Shown: positions 16,820-25,109, numbered from the stretch's first letter. The stretch is DNA of 37,423 nucleotides from an uncultured Eubacteriales bacterium (GCA_949292795.1 CASFBR010000112.1:1-37423); one strand, 5' to 3'. The notes: generated by a model from the sequence alone, not told the origin. Translations and numbers: made by a program.

Positions 16820-17956
16820 ATGGATTTTCTACTGGATGGCATAATGGCTGTCACCTGGCAGCAGGGCGTGATGTATCTGATCGGTATCCTGCTGATCTGG
16901 CTTGCCATTAAAAAGGGCTGTGAGCCTACGCTGCTGCTGCCTATGGGATTTGGTGCAATTTTGGTAAACCTTCCGCTTTCCGGTGTTCTGGATCAGGTGC
17001 TGGAGGGAGGCGTGGAAAGCCCGGGTATCATTCAATGGCTGTTTGAAGTCGGTATTGATGCGGCGGAGGCGCTTCCGATTCTGTTATTTATCGGTATCGG
17101 GGCGATGATTGACTTCGGCCCGCTGCTTTCCAATCCGGTTATGTTTCTTTTTGGCGCTGCTTCCCAGTTTGGTATTTTCTTTGCCATCTGTGCCGCTGCT
17201 TTAATGGGCTTTGATCTGGCAGATGCTGCATCCGCCGGTATTATCGGCGCGGCTGACGGCCCTACGGCAATCCTTGTATCAAAGGTTCTGGATTCGTCTT
17301 ACATGGGCGCGATCGCTGTGGCAGCTTACTCTTATATGGCGCTGGTTCCGATCGTTCAGCCGCTTGTTATTAAGGCGCTGACGACAAAGAAGGAGCGCCG
17401 CATCCACATGGAATATCATCCGGCAATGGTGACCAGAGGCGTGCGTATCGCGTTCCCTATTATTGTTACGATTATCGTGGGCTTTATTGCTCCCGCGTCA
17501 ATTTCTCTTGTCGGTTTCCTTATGTTTGGCAATCTGTTAAGAGAGTGCGGCGTATTGGGAACACTGTCCGATACAGCTCAGAATACGCTGAGTAATCTTA
17601 TTACCCTGCTTTTGGGTATTACAGTATCCTTCAGTATGCAGGCCGCAGATTTTGTCAACTGGAAAACGCTTCTGATCATGTGTATCGGTCTTGTAGCCTT
17701 TGTTTTTGATACCGTAGGTGGCGTAGTCCTTGCCAAGATTCTGAACATTTTCAGAAAGAACAAGATCAACCCGATGATCGGTGCTGCCGGTATTTCCGCG
17801 TTCCCGATGGCTTCAAGAGTTGTTCAGAAGCTGGCCAATGAAGAAGAAAAAGGCAATATTATCCTGATGCATGCAGCAGGAGCAAATGTATCCGGACAGA
17901 TTGCTTCGGTTATCGCCGGCGGTCTTGTAATCCAGATCGTTACAAGTTTTCTTTGA
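16820..17956 (+). CDS. Sodium ion-translocating decarboxylase, beta subunit (OadB/GcdB/MmdB family)
   Basis: 378 aa from the ATG at 16820, preceded by AAAGGAG; the frame is open upstream to 16709 but that stretch is leader, and 378 aa is the family length. A very hydrophobic protein with about nine or more membrane segments and the conserved motifs GIGAMIDFGPLL, GIIGAADGPTAI and NPMIGAAGISAFPMASRVVQ. Beta subunits decarboxylate carboxybiotin and pump Na+ out of the cell. The substrate (oxaloacetate, methylmalonyl-CoA, glutaconyl-CoA or malonate) is set by the alpha subunit, which is not in this window, nor is a biotin carrier. A gamma-like subunit follows directly. Confidence 0.92.
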   Translation: MDFLLDGIMAVTWQQGVMYLIGILLIWLAIKKGCEPTLLLPMGFGAILVNLPLSGVLDQVLEGGVESPGIIQWLFEVGIDAAEALPILLFIGIGAMIDFGPLLSNPVMFLFGAASQFGIFFAICAAALMGFDLADAASAGIIGAADGPTAILVSKVLDSSYMGAIAVAAYSYMALVPIVQPLVIKALTTKKERRIHMEYHPAMVTRGVRIAFPIIVTIIVGFIAPASISLVGFLMFGNLLRECGVLGTLSDTAQNTLSNLITLLLGITVSFSMQAADFVNWKTLLIMCIGLVAFVFDTVGGVVLAKILNIFRKNKINPMIGAAGISAFPMASRVVQKLANEEEKGNIILMHAAGANVSGQIASVIAGGLVIQIVTSFL

Positions 17957-17977
17957 TTAAGAGGAGGTTTGAATACT

Positions 17978-18130
17978 ATGACCACAATGGAAACCTTTTT
18001 TGCAACGCTGAAAATCATGGGACAGGGGATGGCAGGTATCTTTACAGCGATCATTCTGATCATGATCGTCGTGTTTATTATGGGTAAGATTGCTTCCTCA
18101 TCATCGAAGAAGTCCGAAGAAAAGCATTGA
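17978..18130 (+). CDS. Small OadG-like gamma subunit of the sodium-pumping decarboxylase
   Basis: 50 aa, ATG behind GAGGAGG, 21 bp after the beta subunit. It has a single membrane span (about residues 16-36) preceded by LKIMGQGMAGIFTA, matching the G-x-G-M-x-x-I-F pattern at the start of OadG-type subunits, and ends in a short Ser/Lys/Glu-rich cytoplasmic tail (SSSSKKSEEKH). Gamma subunits anchor and assemble the beta membrane pump with the alpha carboxyltransferase. The protein is shorter than typical OadG (about 80 aa) and lacks the His-rich C-terminus, so it may be a minimal version. The terminator at 18190 closes the operon. Confidence 0.8.
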   Translation: MTTMETFFATLKIMGQGMAGIFTAIILIMIVVFIMGKIASSSSKKSEEKH

Positions 18131-18189
18131 TTGAGTGTAAATGAATCTTTTGAATTTGAGTGCGGATATGTTTTTTCGCAGTATATAAG

Positions 18190-18245
18190 AAAGCCGCAGG
18201 CGTCCCCGGAGCATAGACTTCGGGGAGACCTGCGGCTTTTTTTTT
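18190..18245 (+). terminator. Strong intrinsic terminator of the decarboxylase operon
   Basis: An 11-bp lower stem (AAAGCCGCAGG / CCTGCGGCTTT), a 2x2 internal loop and a 9-bp upper stem (TCCCCGGAG / CTTCGGGGA) are followed by nine T residues (18237-18245). Confidence 0.95.
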
Positions 18246-18250
18246 GCGGT

Positions 18251-18326
18251 GCGCCCGAAGGACGGTGCTGCGTGCCGGTGGCACGCGCCCTGCACCGACC
18301 GAAGCAAAGCGAAGACCCGCCGCGCC
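18251..18326 (+). repeat. Dispersed hairpin repeat, copy 1
   Basis: About 76 bp, GC-rich, with nested inverted repeats CGGTGC...GCACCG around GCGTGCC ggt GGCACGC (18270-18286), followed by the conserved GAAGCAAAGCGAAGACCCGCC segment. It begins five bases after the T-run of the terminator above. Related copies are at 31510-31585 (+) and 22865-22914 (-). Confidence 0.85.
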
Positions 18327-18352
18327 CGGCGCCCCCGTTTCGCAAAATAACA

Positions 18353-20176
18353 TTAGTCGAAATCCTGGTTTGCAAATTGGGAGTGATAGAGCTTTTCGTA
18401 GGTGCCTTTTTGGGCCAGAAGCTCATCATGAGTTCCCTGCTCGATAATATCGCCGTTTTGAACGACAAGAATCAGATCCGCATTTCGTATGGTAGACAGG
18501 CGGTGCGCAATGACGAAGGATGTACGCCCGGCCATGACCTTTTGCATGGCTTCCTGAAGCATACGCTCCAGACGGGTATCAACTGAGGATGTCGCTTCGT
18601 CGAGCACGAGGATGCGGGGGTCCTTGATGATCGCCCGGGCAATGGTCAGCAGCTGCTTTTCACCCTGGGAGATATTGTTGGCCTCCTCATTGATGAGCGA
18701 ATCATAGCCATGGCTTAACGTGCGGATATAGTGATGGATATTGGCCATCTTAGCGGCATCCACGACCTCATCCTTGCGTGCGGGCAGATGGCCGTAGCGG
18801 ATGTTATCAAAAATGCTTCCCGCAAATAACCATGTGTCCTGGAGCACAAGGGAAAAGAGACGGCGCAGGTCCTCGCGGCGCATATCCCGGATGTCAACGC
18901 CGTCGATTTTGATTGAACCGCCTTTGACATCATAAAAGCGCAGCAGAAGATTCATCAGCGTTGTCTTTCCGGCTCCGGTCGGCCCTACGATAGCGACCAT
19001 CTGCCCGGGCTTTACCTGGAAGCTTACATCATTCATCAAAAGCTCATCATCATAGCCAAACTGAACGTGATCAAAGGTGACGCTTCCCTGGATATGCCCG
19101 GTGTCCACGGCTGTCTGCCCGCCCTGGTCCTCCTCATCGGCGGCCAGCAGCGTGAAAATACGGTTCATTGCGGAAAATGCGGCCTGTACCTGGGATGACA
19201 GCTGGGACACCTGGGACAGCGGGTCGTTGATCTGCCAGATATAGCGGATAAACGCCTGGAGATTTCCAAGGGTGATTGTCCGGCTGATTACAAAAAAACA
19301 GCCAAGGACAGCCACGGCGCCGATGGTCAGATAAGTAATCAGTGACACAAAGGGCGAGATGAGCGAGGAAATAAACTGGGCCCGGAATGCGGACTTTGCC
19401 ATACGCTCATTGACATCCCGGAACTGTGCGATGGAATCTTCCTGCTTATTAAACAGAAGAATTTCATTAAATCCGCCGTAAAGCTCAGTGATCGTTCCAT
19501 TAAGCTCACCTACGGTTTTTTGCTGAGTATCAAACAGCTTCTGGGAATGTCTGACGAAAAAACGGGTGACGATAACCGTCAGCGGAATGATGATCAGGGC
19601 GACCAGCGTCATCCACACATTGACATACAGCATCATGGAGATCACAAAAATAAAGGTCAGTACAGCGGCAAAAACACGGGTCAGCGTCTGCTGAAGGGCG
19701 TTGCTTAGCGTATCGACGTCGTTGGTGACCGTACTTAAAAGATCGCCGAAGGCATGATCGTCAAAATATTTGACCGGAAGCCGCTGAATCTTTTTTTGCA
19801 GGGCATTTCGTATGTCGTGCATCGTCTGCTGGATGGCATCGGTCAGAAAAATGGCAGTTAAAAGCTGCGATACGGTTTTGATCAGGTACAGGGCGATGAG
19901 GATGCCGATAATCCGGAAAATAACATCAAACTGTACATGGGCTCCGGTAACATGGCTCAGAATATCTTCCGCATCCGAGGCAAGCTGTGTGGTGATGCGC
20001 CCCTCCATCATCGGGTTAATGGCATAGGTCATGTTGGCAATGATGACCATAAACAGTGCAAAACCAAGCTTTAAGCGGTAAGGGCGGACAAAGGCCATAA
20101 GCTCCTTAAGGCAGGCTCTAAACGTCATTTTGGATGACCGGTCTGCGGCAGGGGTAGTTGTCTTTTGTTTACGCAT
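18353..20176 (-). CDS. ABC transporter permease/ATPase, canonical-site half of a heterodimeric exporter
   Basis: 607 aa from the ATG at 20176 (GAGGAGG 9 bp before it). A six-helix exporter domain is followed by a nucleotide-binding domain with Walker A GPTGAGKTTLMN, a variant signature ISQGEKQLL and Walker B VLDEATSSVD. The catalytic Glu is present. The SQG signature with intact Glu is the pattern of the TM288-like half of TM287/288-type heterodimers. Its start overlaps the partner gene's stop by 8 bp (ATGCGTAA), so the subunits are coupled. Probable multidrug or lipid exporter; substrate unknown. Confidence 0.92.
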   Translation of the reverse strand: MRKQKTTTPAADRSSKMTFRACLKELMAFVRPYRLKLGFALFMVIIANMTYAINPMMEGRITTQLASDAEDILSHVTGAHVQFDVIFRIIGILIALYLIKTVSQLLTAIFLTDAIQQTMHDIRNALQKKIQRLPVKYFDDHAFGDLLSTVTNDVDTLSNALQQTLTRVFAAVLTFIFVISMMLYVNVWMTLVALIIIPLTVIVTRFFVRHSQKLFDTQQKTVGELNGTITELYGGFNEILLFNKQEDSIAQFRDVNERMAKSAFRAQFISSLISPFVSLITYLTIGAVAVLGCFFVISRTITLGNLQAFIRYIWQINDPLSQVSQLSSQVQAAFSAMNRIFTLLAADEEDQGGQTAVDTGHIQGSVTFDHVQFGYDDELLMNDVSFQVKPGQMVAIVGPTGAGKTTLMNLLLRFYDVKGGSIKIDGVDIRDMRREDLRRLFSLVLQDTWLFAGSIFDNIRYGHLPARKDEVVDAAKMANIHHYIRTLSHGYDSLINEEANNISQGEKQLLTIARAIIKDPRILVLDEATSSVDTRLERMLQEAMQKVMAGRTSFVIAHRLSTIRNADLILVVQNGDIIEQGTHDELLAQKGTYEKLYHSQFANQDFD

Positions 20177-22007
20177 ACTGTAATTCCTCCTCACTGAGCT
20201 GGGATGCGGCGATCTCATGATAAATCGGACAGCTTTGCAGCAGCTGCCGGTGAGTTCCTATACCGGCGATCCGGCCTTCATTAAGCACAATGATCTGGTC
20301 GGCATCCATGATGGTGGACACACGCTGAGCCACGATCAGAACGATCGCATCCGACACCTCGGCTTTTAACGCCTGACGCAGCGCGGCATCGGTCTTAAAG
20401 TCCAGCGCCGAAAAGGAATCGTCATAAATGTAGATTTCGGGGCGGCGGACAAGTGCCCGGGCGATGGACAGACGCTGCTTTTGCCCGCCGGAAACGTTTG
20501 TGGCACCCTCGACAATGCGTTCGTTAAGCTGATGGGGCTTTTCCATAATGAAATCATAGGCCTGGGCGATGCGGGCGGCGCGTTTAATTTCCTCCATCGT
20601 GGCATCGGGCTTGCCAAAGCGGATATTATCGGCGATTGTACCGGAAAAAAGATTGGCCCTCTGGGGGACAAAGCCGATTTTATCCCGAAGCTCATGCAAA
20701 TCCATAGCTGCAATATCCTGCCCGTCGATGGTGATCTTTCCGGATGCAATGTCGTAAAAGCGGGGAATCAGCCGGATCAGCGAGCTTTTTCCGGAACCGG
20801 TGCTTCCAATAAAGGCAGTCGTCTGCCCGGAGCGGGCTTCAAAGGAAATATCCTTAAGCACAGCCTCATCACCGTCGGGATAGACAAAGTCCACATGGTC
20901 AAAGACGAGCCTGTGGCAGTTTTGCTGCTGTATGGTCGTCATGCCGGAGGAGGCGCCGCAGAGCTTCTTTTGCAGCCTTTGTTTGTTACCGGAAACGTCT
21001 GTGAGATTTTGTGAAGCCTGCACAGGAGCTTCAGGCGCATCGGATGCCGCCGGGTTATGGATGACCGGATTTGTCTCGAGCACTGCCAGAATACGTTTGG
21101 CAGAAATATTTGCCCGGGGATACATCATAAATACCATACAAAAAAGCATGACCGAAAACATGGCATGGAACAGGTATTCCATAAAGGCAACAAGCTGTCC
21201 CACAAGAAGCGTCTGATGATCGATCATCACGCTGGCAGTATAATAAATGATCAGCGCCGCAATATTCATCAGCAGGAAAAAGACCGGTTCTGTGGCAGAC
21301 ATTAATTTGAACAGATTTTTGGACTGCTTCATAAAATGGCTGTTTTCCCGGTCAAAACGCTGGCTTTCATAAGCGTCGTTATTAAATGCGCGGATGACCC
21401 GGATGCCCGTGAGATTTTCACGGAAAATACGGTTGATGGCATCAAGTGATTTCTGCTGCCGGTCGCTGATGGGGCCTGAAATCTTAGCCACGATAATGAC
21501 GCCAATGACAATGACCGGCACCGTCGAGGCGATGATCAGCGATAGGCTTAAGGATGCCCGGATCGTTAAGGTAAAGCTGATGATAACCATGACCGGCGTC
21601 AGAAGCGCGGTGCGCAGGATCACGTTTAAAAACATCATGATCTGAAACGCGTCATTGTTTGTGCGCGTGATCAGTGAAGATACACCGAACTGGTTCATTT
21701 CGTGGGGTGAAAATGAGGAAACCTTGACAAAAACATCATCGCGAATATCCCGGGTGACCGATGTGGAGATTTTTGCACAGCAAAATCCCAGAAGGATCGT
21801 TCCGGTCACACCGATGACAGCGATAACGGCAATCAGCAGCCCCATACGGATCAGATACGTCTTATCCTGGTTCATAACGCCGTTGTCGATCATTTCTGAA
21901 ACGATCGTGGGGATTCCAAGCTCCACAAGGGCAAAGCCGAAAATGGCGATGATGTTTAAGACAAGGAGCCCTTTGTAATGCTTCAGGTAACGAAGAATCA
22001 ATTTCAT
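20169..22007 (-). CDS. ABC transporter permease/ATPase, degenerate-site half of the exporter
   Basis: 612 aa from the ATG at 22007 behind AGGAGGG; an upstream in-frame extension exists but would start inside the leader hairpin region. An exporter membrane domain precedes an NBD with Walker A GSTGSGKSS and signature VSGGQKQR. Walker B (IYIYDDSFSALD) has Asp where the catalytic Glu should be. That is the degenerate nucleotide site of TM287/BmrC-like subunits and supports a heterodimer with the downstream gene. A poorly conserved linker of about 50 residues (DAPEAPVQASQN...) separates the domains. Confidence 0.92.
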   Translation of the reverse strand: MKLILRYLKHYKGLLVLNIIAIFGFALVELGIPTIVSEMIDNGVMNQDKTYLIRMGLLIAVIAVIGVTGTILLGFCCAKISTSVTRDIRDDVFVKVSSFSPHEMNQFGVSSLITRTNNDAFQIMMFLNVILRTALLTPVMVIISFTLTIRASLSLSLIIASTVPVIVIGVIIVAKISGPISDRQQKSLDAINRIFRENLTGIRVIRAFNNDAYESQRFDRENSHFMKQSKNLFKLMSATEPVFFLLMNIAALIIYYTASVMIDHQTLLVGQLVAFMEYLFHAMFSVMLFCMVFMMYPRANISAKRILAVLETNPVIHNPAASDAPEAPVQASQNLTDVSGNKQRLQKKLCGASSGMTTIQQQNCHRLVFDHVDFVYPDGDEAVLKDISFEARSGQTTAFIGSTGSGKSSLIRLIPRFYDIASGKITIDGQDIAAMDLHELRDKIGFVPQRANLFSGTIADNIRFGKPDATMEEIKRAARIAQAYDFIMEKPHQLNERIVEGATNVSGGQKQRLSIARALVRRPEIYIYDDSFSALDFKTDAALRQALKAEVSDAIVLIVAQRVSTIMDADQIIVLNEGRIAGIGTHRQLLQSCPIYHEIAASQLSEEELQYA

Positions 22008-22033
22008 AACAATTCCCTCCTGTTTTTCTTTGG

Positions 22034-22056
22034 AAAAAACTGCCTTTTTCCGGCAG
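22034..22056 (-). terminator. Short terminator-like hairpin in the ABC exporter leader
   Basis: On the minus strand CTGCC-ggaaaaa-GGCAG is followed directly by TTTTTT, 27 nt before the start codon. The stem is only 5 bp, so termination would be partial, as in an attenuator. Confidence 0.45.
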
Positions 22057-22075
22057 CCTTTGCCACAGTACATAC

Positions 22076-22104
22076 AGTAAAGCATAAAGCGCGCGGTTGG
22101 TCAA
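22076..22104 (-). promoter_or_regulatory. Promoter of the ABC exporter operon
   Basis: Minus strand TTGACC (22104-22099), 17-bp spacer, TTTACT (22081-22076), about 70 bp before the start codon and upstream of the leader hairpin. Confidence 0.55.
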
Positions 22105-22143
22105 GAGGGGAAATGGCAGTTTAAACATGAAAGCGCATAACGG

Positions 22144-22782
22144 TCAGACTTCCATTCCCGTCCGGAGCTTTTCAAGCGCTTTTTTTTCAATACGGCTGAC
22201 ATAGCTCCGGGAAATTCCAAGCGCCTGAGCGATTTCTCTCTGGGTCGACGGAAGCTGGCCATGCAGCCCGTAGCGCCGGCAAATGATCTCCCGCTCACGG
22301 TCACTGAGATTGTGCTCAATATTTTCATAGAGCTGACGGATATTGCTGTTTAAAACGATACGTTCAGTCATATCTGTGTCCTGCGCTTCGATAATATCCA
22401 GCAGATTGATCTCATTTCCTTCTTTATCTGTGCCGATGGGATCATAGAGCGAAACCTCGCGGGCCAGCTTTCGTTCACTGCGCAGCATCATCAGCAGCTC
22501 ATTTTCAATACATCGTGCCGCATAGGTTACGATACGGTTTCCTTTATCCGCATCAAATGTATTGACAGCTTTGACGAGGCCGACGATACCGATGGCGATC
22601 AATTCATCAAGCTCTCTGCCGGAGTTATGATATTTTTTGACGATATGGGCTACAAGCCGGAGATTCTTTTCTATGAGAATATTTTTAGCCTCTTTGTCGC
22701 CGTTGCGGTAACGATTCAGATAATCGCGTTCTTCCTCGGAGGTGAGCGGTTTTGGAAAAGATTGCAATAAAAAGCACCCCAT
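22144..22782 (-). CDS. sigK: RNA polymerase sporulation sigma factor SigK
   Basis: 212 aa, a sigma-70 family factor that directs late mother-cell transcription in sporulation. Region 2 (NILIEKNLRLVAHIVKKY, DELIAIGIVGLVKA, TYAARCIENELLM), the SigK/SigE-type VSLYDPIGTDKEGNEINLLDI linker and the region 4 helix-turn-helix (TQREIAQALGISRSYVSRIEKKAL) are intact. The gene is in one piece, with no skin-type interruption. The N-terminus is only about 9 residues ahead of FPKPLTSEEE, so there is little room for a processed pro-sequence. The ATG has no clear ribosome binding site; a TTG five codons later is possible. CATAAACT upstream resembles a SigE/SigK -10 box. Confidence 0.9.
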   Translation of the reverse strand: MGCFLLQSFPKPLTSEEERDYLNRYRNGDKEAKNILIEKNLRLVAHIVKKYHNSGRELDELIAIGIVGLVKAVNTFDADKGNRIVTYAARCIENELLMMLRSERKLAREVSLYDPIGTDKEGNEINLLDIIEAQDTDMTERIVLNSNIRQLYENIEHNLSDREREIICRRYGLHGQLPSTQREIAQALGISRSYVSRIEKKALEKLRTGMEV

Positions 22783-22864
22783 CGCTGTCTTTAATTACAG
22801 TTTATGCCGGTGCATACGCTGAAGTGCCTTTCCAACTTTCATAACGATTTATATCTGCGGTACT

Positions 22865-22914
22865 GGTCTTTGCTTTGCTCCGGCTGGTGCTGTGTGGCAC
22901 CGGCACACAGCACT
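22865..22914 (-). repeat. Dispersed hairpin repeat, copy 3 (degenerate, reverse orientation)
   Basis: Read on the minus strand it shows CTGTGTGCCGGTGCCACACAG followed by CCGGAGCAAAGCAAAGACC, aligning with copies at 18251 and 31510. It lies 29 bp behind the T-run of the minus-strand terminator at 22950-22987. The rest of 22783-23051 holds no gene I can support. Confidence 0.75.
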
Positions 22915-22943
22915 GTTAATCGGCTCAGTTACCGGGATGACCG

Positions 22944-22987
22944 AAAAAAGGCGCATCCCATGCGGTTTTTCCTTCATGGGATGCGCC
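22944..22987 (-). terminator. Terminator of the buk/SnoaL-like operon
   Basis: A perfect 13-bp stem (GGCGCATCCCATG / CATGGGATGCGCC) with a 12-nt loop; on the minus strand it is followed by six T residues (22949-22944). It lies 64 bp after the SnoaL-like stop codon. Confidence 0.93.
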
Positions 22988-23051
22988 AATGATCCATGAT
23001 CATGTGGTAAACGGATAGAAAAAAGGTGCTTTCCCTATCCGGGTGACAGGA

Positions 23052-23426
23052 TTAGAAAAACTTACCGGCCAGAGGAATCTGCTCCGGTGTCAGATGCTGG
23101 ATGCAGTCCCAGTGTTCCGCAAGCTTTCCATCCTCAAGACGGTACACGTCAAAAACAATATTTTCGATCTCACCGGCCTTAAGCACGGCGTGATTATGAC
23201 TTACAACAATATCGCCGTCCTCATAGATATGCATGATCTTCAGTTCAAGCTCCGGAAACATCTTAAAAAAACGGTTTTGGGCAAAATCCACGAAGCCCTC
23301 TTTGCCCTGAGCTACCGTAGGATTATGCTGGATGTAGTCATCTTTCATGTATTTGTCAATGACGGACAGATCCTTGCCGTTAAATACAACCTTTGTAAAT
23401 TCTTCAACAATTTCTTTATTTGTCAT
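23052..23426 (-). CDS. SnoaL/NTF2-like fold protein
   Basis: 124 aa. A single small cone-shaped domain: MTNKEIVEEFTKVVFNGKDLSVIDKYM, DDYIQHNPTVAQGKEGF and DVYRLEDGKLAEHWDCIQ are the standard landmarks of SnoaL-like polyketide-cyclase or ketosteroid-isomerase-like proteins. Many members are uncharacterised, so no reaction is assigned. It begins 16 bp after buk with GAAGGAAA upstream of the ATG and ends before a strong terminator, so it is the last gene of the buk transcript. A role near acyl metabolism is only a guess from position. Confidence 0.82.
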   Translation of the reverse strand: MTNKEIVEEFTKVVFNGKDLSVIDKYMKDDYIQHNPTVAQGKEGFVDFAQNRFFKMFPELELKIMHIYEDGDIVVSHNHAVLKAGEIENIVFDVYRLEDGKLAEHWDCIQHLTPEQIPLAGKFF

Positions 23427-23442
23427 AGCATTTCCTTCTTAC

Positions 23443-24549
23443 TTATTCAAAATCAAAACCGGACCATACAGGAACGCCGGTGTATTTCTTAACCTTTTCC
23501 TGACCGGAAAGTACGCGGATTGCGCCGGAAGCCATAGCTTCCATTTCAAATTCGCCGGGGTACGGATAAACCGGGGCGATCCAGGAGCAGGCTTCGGTGA
23601 TCTGGCCAACGAGGTCTTTATTGTAAACCATGCCGCCGCCGAGTAAGATACCGTCCACCTTGCCGTGAAGGACGGTTGCCATGGAACCGATGCATTTGAT
23701 GATCTGGTAAATCATGGTGTTCCATACCATCTTCGGATAAGGCTCGCCGGCTTCTGCGCGTTTGCTCACTTCCAGAGCGTCCGATGTTCCGAGATGGCTT
23801 ACAAGGCCGCCGCTTCTTGTGCATACGCCCTTAACTTCCTTAAGGTCTTTTCCTTCAGCGTATTTTAACAGATTGGCAACAGAGATGGAACCGCTGCGTG
23901 TGGGAGCCATAGGGCCTTCGCCGCCGACAATATCATAGCCGTCTACCATCCGGCCCTCTCTGTGAGCCGATACGGAAATACCGCCGCCGATATGGCAGAC
24001 AACATAATTTTGTTCTTCGTATTTTTTGCCCTGAGACTGTGCGTGACGGATTGCGGTTTCCTTAAGGTTAAGGGCATGGAGATGAATGACACGGTTTACA
24101 CCTTTAACACCGGTCAGGCGGGCAAGGTCCTGTAATTCATCCACATCCGGAGGATTGACAACAAATGCAGGGCAGTTGTACTTCTTTGCAAATTCATTGG
24201 CAAGCTGGGGGCCTAACTGAGCCGGATGCTGCACACCGTTGGCGCCGCGGGTCGCGTGGTCAAGAAGCAGCTCGTCGATCTCATAGGTACCGCCTTCCAT
24301 TGCGATCAGACCGCCGCCGCGGCCAACGCAGGCATCGATGCCGTCCAGGGAAACATTATTTTCTTTAAGCAGGTTTAAGATTGTCTCCAGACGGTAGGGC
24401 ATCTGAGCGGAAATACCGTCGAACTCAGCCAGCTTATTGGCATCATGGGAAACATTTTTGGAAAAAAGTACGTTGTCGTTTTCGATCAGGGCAATCTTTG
24501 TAGATGTGGAGCCCGGATTGATTGTAAAAATTTTGTAAGTGTCTTTCAT
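23443..24549 (-). CDS. buk: Butyrate kinase
   Basis: 368 aa, the usual length. It converts butyryl phosphate and ADP to butyrate and ATP in the last step of one butyrate fermentation route, or works in reverse on branched acids. The acetokinase-type ASKHA fold is clear: the N-terminal phosphate loop TINPGSTSTKIA, GRGGGL, the HIGGGISVSAH loop, and GGEGPMAPTRSG. GGAGATT lies ahead of the ATG. The usual partner phosphotransbutyrylase (ptb) is not adjacent; instead an acyl carrier protein gene lies 317 bp upstream on the same strand. Confidence 0.95.
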   Translation of the reverse strand: MKDTYKIFTINPGSTSTKIALIENDNVLFSKNVSHDANKLAEFDGISAQMPYRLETILNLLKENNVSLDGIDACVGRGGGLIAMEGGTYEIDELLLDHATRGANGVQHPAQLGPQLANEFAKKYNCPAFVVNPPDVDELQDLARLTGVKGVNRVIHLHALNLKETAIRHAQSQGKKYEEQNYVVCHIGGGISVSAHREGRMVDGYDIVGGEGPMAPTRSGSISVANLLKYAEGKDLKEVKGVCTRSGGLVSHLGTSDALEVSKRAEAGEPYPKMVWNTMIYQIIKCIGSMATVLHGKVDGILLGGGMVYNKDLVGQITEACSWIAPVYPYPGEFEMEAMASGAIRVLSGQEKVKKYTGVPVWSGFDFE

Positions 24550-24866
24550 GGAATAATCTCCTTATTAAATGGATTTTTACATGCAACGTTCGGCTATGCC
24601 AAACGGTTACGGTTTGTTTTGCGCCCTGGGCGTAGGCAGCCGGCATGATCAGGTTTTCGACGATCTCGTCCGCTGGTGCAGACCTGGAAAAGTCGGTGAC
24701 TGGCTTCGCAAGCCCTGGAGCAGCGGCAAAATTCAACGGTGTCTTAAAGCGGAGGTTTAACGCCTTTTCCGAAAAATCGTCAGTTAATGCGAGAAAATCT
24801 GCGATCACAGCCTAAACGGGCTCAGGGTCAGTGTTATCGACAAGCTGCCTCCCTTCGGTGGAAAGC
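24550..24866 (-). other. 317-bp interval between the acyl carrier protein and buk with inverted repeats
   Basis: No credible gene: an open frame on the minus strand (GTG at 24808) would run 107 bp into buk. The stretch contains nested inverted repeats that could form a three-way junction: CCGCTG (24670-24675) with CAGCGG (24721-24726), enclosing AGTCggtGACT (24691-24701) and GGCTTcgcAAGCC (24702-24714). It may be an untranslated leader of buk or the remnant of a lost gene. I see no clear promoter in it. Confidence 0.4.
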
Positions 24867-25109
24867 TTAACCTTCGATCAGTTCCGCGACAAAATCTGCA
24901 GCTTCGCCAAATGTTTTCTTTCTGCGAAACTCCATGAATGGGATTTCAACATCAAATTCATCTTCACAGCTTGTGATGATCTGTGAGTAGTTGACAGACT
25001 GCATACCTAACTCTTCAAATGCGGTGTCTGCGGTAAAGAAGGTGACATCCTTTCCGAAAATGGGGGCTGCACGTTTAGCCATAGCGGCGATGATTTCATC
25101 TCGCATCAT
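24867..25109 (-). CDS. Acyl carrier protein-like protein
   Basis: 80 aa (or 79 from the second ATG), behind a GAGGAGG. A four-helix carrier protein that would hold acyl groups on a 4'-phosphopantetheine arm. The attachment serine is in LGMQSVNYSQI: the serine is present, but the usual D-S-L reads Q-S-V, a departure seen in specialised carrier proteins. The C-terminus (CEDEFDVEIPFMEFRRKKTFGEAADFVAELIEG) fits helices 3 and 4. It is not in a fatty acid operon; it heads the minus-strand group with buk. The start region is tandemly duplicated upstream. Confidence 0.82.
   Translation of the reverse strand: MMRDEIIAAMAKRAAPIFGKDVTFFTADTAFEELGMQSVNYSQIITSCEDEFDVEIPFMEFRRKKTFGEAADFVAELIEG

Noticed and set aside
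18131-18586. Plus-strand frame overlapping the terminator, the repeat and the ABC gene end
   Set aside because: It crosses a strong terminator and a non-coding repeat and then reads antisense to a real gene.
24443-24808. Minus-strand frame (GTG) between the carrier protein and buk
   Set aside because: It overlaps 107 bp of buk in another frame, has no ribosome binding site and matches no family I recognise; kept only as a possible remnant.
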